Shown: in pieces, positions 29,007 through 39,700 of the stretch
How the letters are laid out: the number at the start of each line of letters is the position of its first letter
How positions within the stretch are numbered: position 1 is the first letter of the stretch
Source of the DNA: Leptospira biflexa
GTDB taxonomy: Bacteria; Spirochaetota; UBA4802; UB4802
NCBI GenBank assembly: GCA_020721905.1
Contig: DYLU01000019.1
Coordinates: 1-41,441, forward strand
DNA: 41,441 nucleotides
Reading direction: 5' to 3'
Position numbers and translations under genes: made by a program
The notes under the pieces: generated by a model
Told to the model about the DNA's origin: nothing
Databases searched by the model: none
Seen by the model: the letters and a program-made list of their open reading frames with translations, nothing else

Positions 29007-29027
29007 ATCCTGAATTTAATTCAGGAT
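29007..29027. repeat. Perfect 21-nt palindrome, probably a copy of a dispersed repeat
   Basis: Ten-base arms ATCCTGAATT and AATTCAGGAT around a single T. Downstream text (GATTCCTGATCACG, TTCGGAATAACG) looks like the rest of a dispersed intergenic repeat of the CATCCTGAA...TTCAGGATC type seen in many genomes. Only one copy is in the window. Confidence 0.55.
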
Positions 29028-29179
29028 CTATATTGCTGAAGGGAAATAGATTCCTGATCACGTTCGGAATAACGTTGGCAACAATTGATTGCAGATGAAT
29101 GTTCGCAGTAACGCTAACAGGCATTGGTTATTAAATTTAATCTTTATTTATACTCATATCATTTGCTAAAGAAAACTTG

Positions 29180-29203
29180 AAATACTAATTGGTTTTAGTA
29201 TTT
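29180..29203. repeat. Nine-base-pair hairpin before the ATPase relic
   Basis: The stem AAATACTAA/TTAGTATTT with loop TTGGTT is followed by TTTTG. It ends seven bases before the relic's ATG at 29211. It may be a weak terminator, an operator or a former element end. Confidence 0.4.
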
Positions 29204-29210
29204 TGTCATC

Positions 29211-29490
29211 ATGGATAAAATACTGACTTTACAAAAAAACATTGATATACTAATTATAAAGGGTAAATCCATCGCAAACTTCTTGAAGAAATAGTTAAAA
29301 AAATTACCACTGACAGAGATACCTGTAATTTTAGGTGTAAAAAGAAGCGGGGAAGTCTACATTATTTAAGCTTGTCATCAATCATCTTTTGGATTCAAAA
29401 GTAGATCCAGAAGGGATATATACAATAAATAATAAAACAGTTGAAAAAATCACCAACGAAAAGTTATCTTTTAAATTGTACAGAAAGTAA
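29211..29490 (+). pseudogene. Decayed AAA ATPase (AAA_14/DUF4143-like), N-terminal part
   Basis: A relic of a P-loop ATPase spread over three frames. The ATG at 29211 opens MDKILTLQKNIDILI, after which the frame shifts. LLEEIVKK follows in another frame, and after a slip in an A-run the text continues as KLPLTEIPVILGVKRSG. An extra G in a GGGG run (29349-29352) breaks the frame, and the remainder reads KSTLFKLVINHLLDSKVDPEG. Joined, the last two give the Walker A motif GVKRSGKST (29334-29361). The style is that of AAA_14/DUF4143 ATPases found in mobile or selfish gene sets. The rest of the gene, including Walker B and the C-terminal domain, is missing. Confidence 0.72.
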
Positions 29491-29640
29491 TTGAAAATCC
29501 CGGGGATATTGTAGATGAGCACTATAATAGAAAAACATCACAATGAATTGTTAACTTTGATGTTGGGAAAAGATATATTGTAAGAGTAATGGTGGGTGAT
29601 ACTTTGCGCCTCATTCTTGAACTTGCCTGTGATTATTACA
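29481..29640 (+). pseudogene. Decayed DUF4258-like small protein
   Basis: In one frame the text reads KVIENPGDIVDEHYNRKTSQ, then a TGA at 29544, then IVNFDVGKRYIVRVMVGDTL. The two halves are continuous across the stop and match the general pattern of DUF4258-type proteins (VIENPDEIV...GKRY-hydrophobic-RVVV...DT), small toxin-like proteins often encoded with DUF2283 antitoxins. After about 29610 the sequence no longer fits. There is no good start codon, no partner gene and no ribosome site, so it is a remnant. The assignment is from pattern memory only. Confidence 0.5.
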
Positions 29641-29658
29641 GAAATTATAATAAAATAC

Positions 29659-29686
29659 TTGACAAATTTTATTTTATAAATAGTAT
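29659..29686 (+). promoter_or_regulatory. Candidate promoter for the exported protein and the giant gene
   Basis: Perfect -35 TTGACA (29659-29664), 16-base spacer, -10-like TAGTAT (29681-29686). It lies about 175 bases upstream of the first start codon of the two-gene unit. A GTATAT...ATATAC inverted repeat follows just downstream. Confidence 0.45.
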
Positions 29687-29851
29687 ATGTGTATAAATAA
29701 TATACATAGATCATGGTAATGTATAATTTTAACTATTCCACATTACATAAATACTATAACGTGGTGATGCTGTATATTTTAAAAGAATGTTGTTGTGTGT
29801 AAGCATAGTAAATGAACATTTAAAGATAAAGAAACATAATCTGAAAAACAT

Positions 29852-29860
29852 AAAGGAAGG
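29852..29860 (+). promoter_or_regulatory. Ribosome binding site with an ambiguous start
   Basis: AAAGGAAGG directly abuts the ATG at 29861, leaving no spacer. The in-frame TTG at 29867 has a six-base spacing and may be the true start, giving a protein two residues shorter. Confidence 0.5.
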
Positions 29861-30739
29861 ATGTCATTGTTGCTTACAAGATATTGTATTATGGCTTTGG
29901 GAAAACTGCTGTTCGTTGGCTGTATTAGTTTGCTGGCAACAAACAGTGCTTATAGTGCCGCCACAAGCAAGTATAGCGTAACAAATGAAAAGAATAATAG
30001 TATATATACGGAACCTCAAGACTGGATTATCAATGGTGCATGTACTATAAAGAGCAGTATTTATGGATACAGGTATCATACTACATGTGAAAGTACAAAG
30101 TGCAGACATGTAGACACATTACGTTTAGCTGGTAGCCAACCAGAATCAGTTATTCATACAAACAATACTTGTAGTGGTGATGATGTAAAACAACGCATTG
30201 TGCGGGCTACACTTAGAGCGTATGCACAATTGCGTCAACATAAAAAGGCTATAGCACTGGAAGAAGATGGAATGCTCTCCCATCATTGTTCATTTTTCAG
30301 GCTGCGAACAAATGTATACACCGGAGATTGGGGGGTTGCATGTTACCATGCAGTAATACATACACAGGAATATACTGCCGCTCATAAAGGATATTGTACA
30401 ACAACCATACCAGCATTAACTGGAATATACGGATTATTTTTTATTGCTCCTGCCTACTGCTATGAGCGGTTTTACTACAGGCAGCGTGGAGCCTATCCCC
30501 AAAGGTATATTTTTGAATTTTTATCTGCAGTAATATGTATATTTATATTCTGTACGCATAGCGGAAGGCCATATACACACACATCACCATATTATAGCAC
30601 ACCACAACATTATTGCAACAAGTTACAGTATTCTGGCAATAATCTGGTGCCAGCAATAACTCTACAACCATTTCATTTACCAGTTACTATCGCCCACAAT
30701 ACTCCCAAAACCATTATTACCACACAGGAGGAACTATGA
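29861..30739 (+). CDS. Cys/His/Tyr-rich exported or membrane protein coupled to the giant gene
   Basis: A 292-residue protein I do not recognise. Near the N-terminus there is a signal-peptide-like segment MALGKLLFVGCISLLATNSAYSA (from residue 11), with likely cleavage after AYSA. The mature part is unusually rich in Cys (about ten), His, Tyr and Thr: ACTIKS, TTCESTKCRH, NTCSG, HHCSF, GYCTTT, AYCYERFYY. A hydrophobic helix, FLSAVICIFIFC, lies near residues 222-233, after a moderately hydrophobic stretch PALTGIYGLFFIAPAYCYE. The start could be the ATG at 29861, the TTG at 29867 or the ATG at 29891. The TGA stop overlaps the ATG of the giant gene (ATGA), and the giant's ribosome site lies inside this gene. 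An open frame this long in AT-rich DNA argues that it is real, but its composition is odd. Confidence 0.6.
   Translation: MSLLLTRYCIMALGKLLFVGCISLLATNSAYSAATSKYSVTNEKNNSIYTEPQDWIINGACTIKSSIYGYRYHTTCESTKCRHVDTLRLAGSQPESVIHTNNTCSGDDVKQRIVRATLRAYAQLRQHKKAIALEEDGMLSHHCSFFRLRTNVYTGDWGVACYHAVIHTQEYTAAHKGYCTTTIPALTGIYGLFFIAPAYCYERFYYRQRGAYPQRYIFEFLSAVICIFIFCTHSGRPYTHTSPYYSTPQHYCNKLQYSGNNLVPAITLQPFHLPVTIAHNTPKTIITTQEEL
30726..30731 (+). promoter_or_regulatory. Strong ribosome binding site of the giant gene
   Basis: AGGAGG, four bases before the ATG at 30736 and within the last codons of the upstream gene. It fixes the start of the giant frame. Confidence 0.8.
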
Positions 30740-33700
30740 AACGAGCATGTTTAAGTTTTGTGTTTATTTTTGTGTGCAGCATTGCGTTTGCAACTATCAC
30801 CCCGTTTGAAAGCAGCAGGCAAAAGGAGATGCTGCAGCAATCGCTTGAATCGGCATTGGCTGAGAAAAACAAAAGCGCCTTTGCATTGAAAGCACAGCAG
30901 GCTGCGGATTTAGTATATGTGCAATGGGAAAAGGAAGCACTGCACGAATATGAAAAGATGCAGGAAGCCGGTTTTGATGAACTTGCTGCGGCGTTTGAAA
31001 ACCTGAAAGCTGGTGCAAAGGAAACGATTGCATCAATGCTTTTGGAAGCGGATGGGCGTTTTGATGCGCGGTGTGCTGAGATTGTGATGCCGAAGTATGA
31101 AAAAGAGGAACTGCTGGCAAAGATAGAAGAGATGAATGAACAAGCCCCTCTGGGGGATATGGTAGCGGCCTACCAGTCGTGGGATGAAGAGGTTGGGGTA
31201 TATGTACAGGAGTTATTGTTTGGGATTAACGCTCTGCTTGAACAGGCTCGTGAAGATGCACTTGCCGATATTGTTCAAACGGTAGAAGCATACAGAGATG
31301 GGTTTATACGGGAAATAGATACCAGGATTGCTGCGCTAAAAAAAGAAGGATATCGTGAAATAGAACTATACTACATTGGTGCGCGTAATGCGTATATGAC
31401 CACATACTTTGCTGACACGGATAGTTTGCGGCGGGAAAGCGAGCGTGAGTCGGCAGAGGCCATCACTGAGAATATTTTAACACAAACCGAGAGTGAAGCC
31501 CTGGCATTATCACAGCAGGTTGAGGAAAAGTTGGCATATACTGTTAATGGGGTAGCCATACCACAGACAGATGATATTGAGGCACTGGTTCAGGCAGGGA
31601 TATATGTATGGAAGGCAGCTGAGGATAAGCTCATTGCAGCGCGCTTTGAATGGGAAAGGGCAGCGGTAACCAATTATGATATGGTGGATGAAGCGTGGGC
31701 CAGGGCTTTTGAAAAGCTGGTGCAGAAACGTGATGAATGGTATACAGATATACAACGGCAGATACAGCAGGGTATAATTAACTGGCAGGAAACATTTCTG
31801 GAAACCGACAGCAACTTTGCAGATTCGCTGAAGCTATTAGATGAAACAATACAGGCTGAGGTGGAGCGCTTTGATGATTATTCAGCTTCAATTCGTGAAT
31901 TAATAGTGACGGGGTCGGCGTCATTAAAAATTGCGTATGAGAATGTTGGGTGGTTAAAGGAGTATTCGCAAAGCTTAAGCGATAGCAATGTGTCACAGGT
32001 TAAGCAGGCGGTAGATGATCAGATTAAAAACTGGGAGACTATTATTTCACAATACAATGATCTGGTAGTCCGATCAGCATTACAGTATCACCAGCAGGAT
32101 ATGTGGGCAACACAAAGGATATTTGTACAGGGTGAATTTGCCGCGAATCATGCACATGAAGCAGATGATCTTGCAGAAAACGAAGAAATTTTTAAAAAGC
32201 TTTTTGCTGCAGTACGCGAGGGAAAAATTGGAAACAGCATACAGGCTACAGATGCATTTATGTTTACTGATGAATTGCGCAAACAGCTTGTAACCATTCA
32301 GTTTGTGTATTTACTTTCTGAAAGATTTATTTTGTTTAACGATGCAATTGGGAAGCTAACCGAGCGTTATGGAAGTGATACTCTCCGGTACAAAGATAGT
32401 CTGGAAGCGGTATACAATGATTATTATTTTGGTACTATTAGCTGCACAAATGGACAATTACAGGCAAAACAGGGAAGCAGCGGCTGGCTTGCAGTGCGTC
32501 TTGATAATTTCAGACAGTTTATACTTTCTAAACAGGGGAGTTTTGAGGAGCTATTTGGGTATACAACCACGGGCAGTGGTTTACTTGCCGACAACCGGTA
32601 TGATGAGTCAGGAAATTCATTATACCGGTTTTATTGGTATCAAGATGAGCAGGGGGTGGTACTCATTAATGACGATTATCCCATAACGCATGATCCGTAT
32701 TTAATGACGCAGGCCGAGTTTGAACTGGAAAAGGAAAAACTGGCGCTTGCCTACTGGGAAGAGCGATATCAGCGGGCAAAGAAGGTATACGACTATGCAT
32801 ACAATGAAACAGAAAGGCCTGATGCGCAGACACAGCAGGAGAAGTTGCAGCAGGCTATTGATGCATATACCGCTGCAAAACAGGATTACACCAATGCCAT
32901 AAAGCGCCTGGAAGGTGTATTAAAGGATGCGCTGATTGCTACACAGGGGGATGTTGACCAGAAAAAGAAAACATTGGATAACATGCGCCTGGCGTATGAA
33001 AGTGCACAGAAAAACTATCAGGATGCAGTGGAGCGATGCCTCATTTATACCAATCCAACTTCATATGAGATGGCAATACAGATGGTGCAGGAAGCTGCAT
33101 CGACCATACAACAGATAAAAAACAGCATACAGAATAAAGAAAAGAAGCTTTTTGCTGCAAAGCTTGATTACTATAAAGCACTCATCCTTTCCGAAAGGCA
33201 TAAGAATACAGCTGAATATGCATCACGTGTAGAAAAGGCTATAAGAGCGCTTGAAGGAAGTGGTGAGGTGCAGGGATTTAGTGCTGCGTATGATGTATGG
33301 AACAGTGGTGTTGCAACAAAGATTACTATTGATGATGTGATTACAGCAATAGAAGATAATTCTGATGTACTGTTTGTAAAAGTGGAGGATCTTTTTCCTG
33401 AAAATCCTGATGATGAAGCAATAGAATTTTTAACACAGGGGGTAAAACGGCGACAGGATGCAAAAGAACTCTATGAGCACGCTGCAGAAACATACAGCCA
33501 GTGGAAGCAGATATATATACAAAGTGACAGCACACGTAAAGCTCATGAAATGGTTGCGTATGTGTTACATAGCATGCACCAGAACACAGGAGAAGAAGAT
33601 TCTCAAACTGTAATAACCTGGGAGATGATACAGGAGCAACTTGAATATGTGTTGTCGGAAGACTTAACGGTACGGGACAATGCAATTACGCTGTTACAGA

Positions 33701-36700
33701 GCTATTCAGCAGGATGTGTGGATGAGGATGAGTTGCAAGCTATTAGAGCAGAGTATGATGGGTCCAATGGTAATGCAATAAAAGAAAATATTGAAGCCAT
33801 GCTTTTAACCAGAGTTCTTATGAAAGGGTATGGTATTGATGCACGGGTAAAGACTGATGATGGCTTTATATATGCACCATGTACTGAGCTATATACTATC
33901 TTTGAAACGATATTAAACAGGCAGTATACCGATGCAGCAGCGCAGGTTCTAAGGGCTGTAGCAAATTTAGGGCAAACAATACAGGAGCTTTATGATGCAA
34001 GCCTGGCTGTTACAGAGTATTGTCTCAAAGACATGAGGAATGAGAATCTTGAAACATCACCTTTTACAAAGGAGAATATAGGTAAAGCTGTAAACGATGC
34101 AGAAAAACGTTCGGCAGGAAGCTATTTTGAAAGGACGCAATCAACACTAACAATTTTGATGAACAAACTTGAAAGCTATAGGGATACTTTAGTTGCTGAT
34201 CAGGGGAGTGAAGAAACACATGATGCTGGTAGTGTTAGTAGTAGAGATATATTTGAAAGAATGTACGCCTGGTGTCAGGATAAAATAGTAAAAGGAACTT
34301 ATGAAGAGGGATTAAAATATGCGTATGTACTGTCCGTTCTTTCATCCATGGAAATAAGTCTGGGGAATGTTGAATCTGTTGATATGCTTACTGAACTAAT
34401 ACAGGATGTAGGCAATTTGATTAAGGAATTAGAGGTTGTACGTGATGTATATGAAAACGAGGTGAGTACATGTACCACTGATGCGGAGTTTAATGAACTT
34501 GTACATAAATACAGCAGTATGATTGAAACCGGTAAAGATAGCAATGGTATTGAGCTTAATGAAGAGCAAAAAGAAAGAGCAAACATAGCGTTCATGTCAC
34601 TGGTTCATCCTGAAATGTATGATTTAGTGCATCCGGTTACTGATGAAAGCCAGCGGAAGGCATTTGTTATGGCTGAATATTTCCGTTATGTAGAAAATTT
34701 TTACGAGAGCTCGCTTGAGTATTATCGCAGGGTAAAAGAAGAAGGTTTTATTGATACTATTGCACGTATATTGGGTATTGATACTGCGGATGATGTAGTA
34801 CAGGAGTTATCGGAAGACATGACGGTAGGTAAACTGCTGCAGTATGGAGTACGCGCAGAAACGTTTGTACAGAAAAAGGAATTTGGGAAGCTGCCTGAGG
34901 CTGTGCGCGAAGCGCTGCTTTCAGTTGTTGACCGTTACCATGCATTGCTTGCAAAGAAGGCATTATATGAAAATAAAGATACATCGGAGGAGGCTGCTCA
35001 CAGTGCATATACACAGGCTGAAATGGTATATCAAAAACTAACAGAGTTGCAGAAAAAATATGCACAGCTTATTGAATTAAGAAAGAACGTGTATAGCGAT
35101 GAGATAAACAGTTATACGCAGAAGCGTGATGCATATTATGAAGTTGTGCCAAAAGGTTTCTGTCCGGGTTACACAGATGAAATGATAGAAATATTAAGGC
35201 AGTGTGAATCCATTTACAATGAGGTTAGAACATATATTGATAATACTGCATTTGGTGATATACAGATTGAAATCCTTGCCAAACTTTCAAATCTTGAAAA
35301 TATACGTCACGAATATGAGAAGGTGGATTATACAGCGCGGTATCTTGTAGATAGTGTTGGCGCATACGGTAGCCTTGATGAATACTGCGAGCGTATGCGA
35401 TTGCAGGGAAAGTCAGAAGAATTTATTGCTACCGTAAAAGGTGAAATTGAAAAGCAGCTTGCAAAGCGGGAAACGGTAGAGAAGTTACTTCACAATGACA
35501 TAAAGCCATCGACAGTAAGTGAGGATGATAGACAGTGGGCACATGCTGCCTATTATGAGGGAATACAAAGTAGTGTTGGTGATGTACAGAATTTTAATGC
35601 ATTTGCCTATGATACTGATTTTGTAGGATATGCACTGCGTTTACATTTTCAAAGCTTTGTCAATGAAGCGTTACGGGATGGAACAATACCATTACTGGAA
35701 AAGCTTTTTGGCTATATTAATAGCAATGGCACATTTGAAGCGGGAAGCTTTGCAAAGCTTGACCAGTACACTACCAATGAAGCACGGGGTTATTTTAAAA
35801 ACTATTACGATGACTTTGTAAATATTTATTATGAAACACTGACAGATTCATTCCTTGCAAAAGCATATTCCATACAGAATACATCTAACTATAATCCTGA
35901 AAGTGAGTTGGATATATTACCACACTTTATGGCGTATTGTATTGAACTGGCAGATGATGATGGAACAATTCAGTATAATTTTGAAGATGTATTTGGCACT
36001 ATTAATGAAGGTGGATTTACTGCCGCTGGATTTACAAAGCTTGTGCAGTATAGTGATGATACTATGCAGCAATATTTTAAGGATCATTATGAATTGTTCA
36101 GCCAGCTTTTTACCATGTTACAAAAGGATACAACAGCGCTGTCATTTGCGTGGCTACCACAGGATATACGTGAATATGCGCTGAAACGCCAGTACTATCT
36201 GCAACGCAAAGAAGGTGGAATTGTTGATTCGGTTGAGCAGCTTTTTGCATATTATGGGGTTGATACTGAAGATGATGAAATGCTTTCAAATGTTGAAGAA
36301 TTTGTAAAGCTTACTTCAATAGCGTTAGATTGGGACAGGCAAACTTCGCTACAGGAATATCTTGATGAGCATAATATTACCGATGAAAAAGAAAGAAACT
36401 ATGTTATTCTGGCAAGCCTGTATCCGGAACTGGCTGATCCGGTTAATCTAATAGTAAGTGACAGTCAGGTGCCGCTGGTATTGTCCGGATTACACATGCA
36501 AAATGCCGAAAATGATCTTTTTGAGAAACTGACACAGGAAGATGAAAACGGCCTGCAGTCATTACTGGCATTATGTATATATGCAGCTAACAGGGATAAA
36601 ACAATAGCCACTGAGGTATATCAGTTTATTGTAACCACACGTGATACGTTTGCACAATATCGTGATTACCTGCCAGAAGTCAAAGAGTATTATGAAGAAT

Positions 36701-39700
36701 ACACGCCCGACAACGATACGCCGGGACCTTTCAAAAACTTTATTGTCAATGATGTAGAAGCGCTGAAGGACAGAAAACTTGTAAAGATTGAAAATACCAG
36801 TAATACAAACAACTGGTATGGTGATATTGATTCAATTACAAACTGGTATAATTCGTTAACGCCTGAAGCTAAGCAAATTTGGGCAGCATTGTATGAATAT
36901 TTAGTTAATGAATATAGAAAGCATAATTCAGTAGACTACAAATATTATGACGATGCCAACGCAAATGGGAAGCATGATGAAGGTGAAAAATATTTAGCTG
37001 ATTTTCTGGATGAATACAGGGCTAATGGGTATGGGCTTATCATTGAAAACAAACAGGCTGCAGACATTGATGCAATAGTTGCAGATGCTGTGGGTACTAA
37101 TAGTATAGGATATTTTACCGGTGATAGCAGAAGTTACTTTAACGCAATACTTGAAGAAGCTTCCACAATGGCTATGCAGCTTGATGTGCTGGTTAAGGTG
37201 GCACGGCTGGCAGTTGAGGAATCAGATGGATTTGAATTTACCGAAGACGATGATAGGGTTATGGATATATCGTATATACAGGATTATTATTCGTTTATGG
37301 ATGGAATATCGTTACATATGAATGGCGGTGGCGATAGTTTTGGGGATGAAGCCCATGATGGAGGAATTTCATTTGCCGCATTACAGGAGTATCTTGACGG
37401 GATCATTCAGGGTGGTAGCGATACAAGGGTTTCTAACCTGGTAGAAACGATGAGTGATAGGAACGAAAGTTTGGAAAAGGCACTCATTGATGCATATAAG
37501 AATATTGAACGGATGGGGATAATTTTTGAAAATAAGAATCTGGATGAATACCTGAAGAGCAGTGAATTTTTAGAAGCAAAGAATAGATATGAAAAAGATA
37601 AAGAAAAATTTGAGACATCGCAAAATGAATTAAACAAAGCATTGAATGCCTATAGCAAGGCGCAGGATGAGTACAGCAAGCAGCTTGAGATTATCAGAAT
37701 TTTGTATAACAGGCTTGATGAAGCACGCAAACTTAAAGAGGATGAGGAGTTGCTCTATGCATACGCATCAAATCCGTATTTATATAACAACGAAACCAAT
37801 GCTGAAGGTGGTGATACTGGTATAAGTAAGTTAAAAGCTGATGCACAGCAACAGTTTGAGCTGGCACAAAAGTATAAAGACCAGGTGCGGCAAAAAATAC
37901 AAACGCTGCAACAGAAGGTAGAAGAAGCAAAAAATCAAAAAGTAGAAAATGATGAACACTACGTAACTTTGCGCAATGAATTAAGAGAAAGAGCACAGCG
38001 TGCGTACCGTATGGAAAAACTTGCCATGTGCATGCAGAATGAGATTAAACAGCTAGATGTTGCTTATGATGAAGCAACAGCAAAATATGAAGCATCAAAG
38101 GATGCATTCATGCAGGCAACCAGCAAAGAATATGAAAAAGAACGCGACCAGCTTATAGATAAGATGATAGATGAACATTTTTTAAATGGGAATATGCAAA
38201 TTAGTTTAGGTGATATTACATATAATAAATCAATACTTGAGGACCAGTTGAAAACAGCAGCGTACTATTATGATAAGCACCATTCATGGTATGGAAGTAG
38301 CAGGATAATTACTACTGATCCGTGGATTGGATCAATACCAGATGGTGATAGTATTGTAACTATGAATTCCCCTATATATGATTATCTGCTTTTGATGCGT
38401 AATGATGATAAAAAGATTAGCGGAAATCAAGACATCCAGGAATATTTTAATGAGTTTTTGAATGCACGTAATCATGAAAACAAGTATGATAATTTTATGA
38501 TTATGTATCTGGGCACTTATGAAACATTATACAAACCAAGTAAAAAGGTATATGATTATCTTTACAATAAAACGATTAAGGTATTAGGGAAAAAAATACA
38601 TCCTTTACGGAAGATAGCAAAAGCATATTTCAAAGCAGAATTATATCCAATAATCGTGCTTCTTGATGCAATTTATAAACCTGCTATAGAAGAAGAAAAT
38701 AAAATGGATGCTCATGACAATAGTGCAAAATCTGTATTAAATACTATTCGTGCCAAACTTACACAGCTTCAAAGTCAGAAGATTGCTATGCTGCAGGCAA
38801 AAGCAAACCTTGCCCGGTATATTGAAATAGAATCGGTTGATGGTGAACAGGCAGCAGGTGTATTTGTGTATTATAATCCAAAAACCATGCACAAGGTAGA
38901 AGTAAAAAAACCAACATTAAAGGAAGCGTTGAAAGAGGTGGCTTCCAAATATAACATTGCCATTAAGGATAGCGATCTGGAATACATGGTAACAGCAGAA
39001 AGAGGCGGTGATTATGTGAATGTAGTGCAATTTAGGGACACTGCACCAAAAACTGATGAAAACGGTTATGAAACAAACGAAACCATGCAGGTATACAACG
39101 CAGGCACTGTAAGCCAGACGTACGCAAATAATATGAATAAGCAGCGGCGTGACTGCTTTGCCCGGTATATTAACTATACAAAAACAATGTATACACAAAA
39201 CGGCTATGACAGAGTAATCATTGACAGGGCTGTGGAAAAGGAGCTTTTTAATCAGTTTGCAGAAAAGGATGAACAGTCGGCGTTAACAATAGGTGCTGAA
39301 TCAAAAGGGATTATACGGGCAATGATAGCATACATGGGGTATGCGGAAGGCATACCGGCAGAATTAATCAATGAACTTGATGAAATGATAGGGACCGATA
39401 CCGAAGGAGCTGTAAGCTCAAATTTTGCTCAGTATGTAAAACAGTATGAAGGGATAAATGACAGGGAATTACAACAGCGGCGTGATTTACAGGTACATAA
39501 GTGGCAGCTTACAAAGAAGCTTTTGCAGGATAAAAAGGACGATTGGGACAGGATGGTGAATCGCATTTTTGAACGGGGTGTTCGTCAGTGGGATATGATG
39601 TTACAGGCTTTTGTGAACAGGTGGAAGAACTGGCAAAACGATACAAAGGACAAAATAGCAGCAGGCAACAGAGAGTGGGATGAGCGGATGAAGCAATTAC

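Larger units (their letters stand above)
28570..29860. other. Long non-coding stretch with gene relics
   Basis: A 1.3-kb AT-rich stretch between two divergent units, with no intact gene. From the left it holds the ribosome site of the operon's first gene, phased A-tracts (28611-28666), about 330 bases in which I see nothing, a palindrome (29007-29027), a hairpin (29180-29203), two decayed genes (29211-29640) and a candidate promoter (29659-29686). The relics suggest a site of past insertion and decay. Confidence 0.7.

Noticed and set aside
29211-29640. Intact toxin-antitoxin or ATPase system
   Set aside because: Both genes are broken by frameshifts or a stop and lack large parts of their domains, so no functional system remains unless the shifts are sequencing errors.
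28570-29860. CRISPR array or integrase-bounded island in the non-coding stretch
   Set aside because: I saw no regularly spaced direct repeats, no integrase or transposase and no tRNA-end duplication. The stretch is explained by relics, AT-rich tracts and single palindromes.
29787-29981. A 64-codon plus-strand frame overlapping the start of the Cys-rich protein
   Set aside because: It lies in another frame over the ribosome site of the longer gene and has no ribosome site of its own.
33341-35065. Minus-strand open frames of about 100-115 codons around 33.3-35.1 kb
   Set aside because: Same reason: shadows of the giant gene with no start signals or recognisable motifs.
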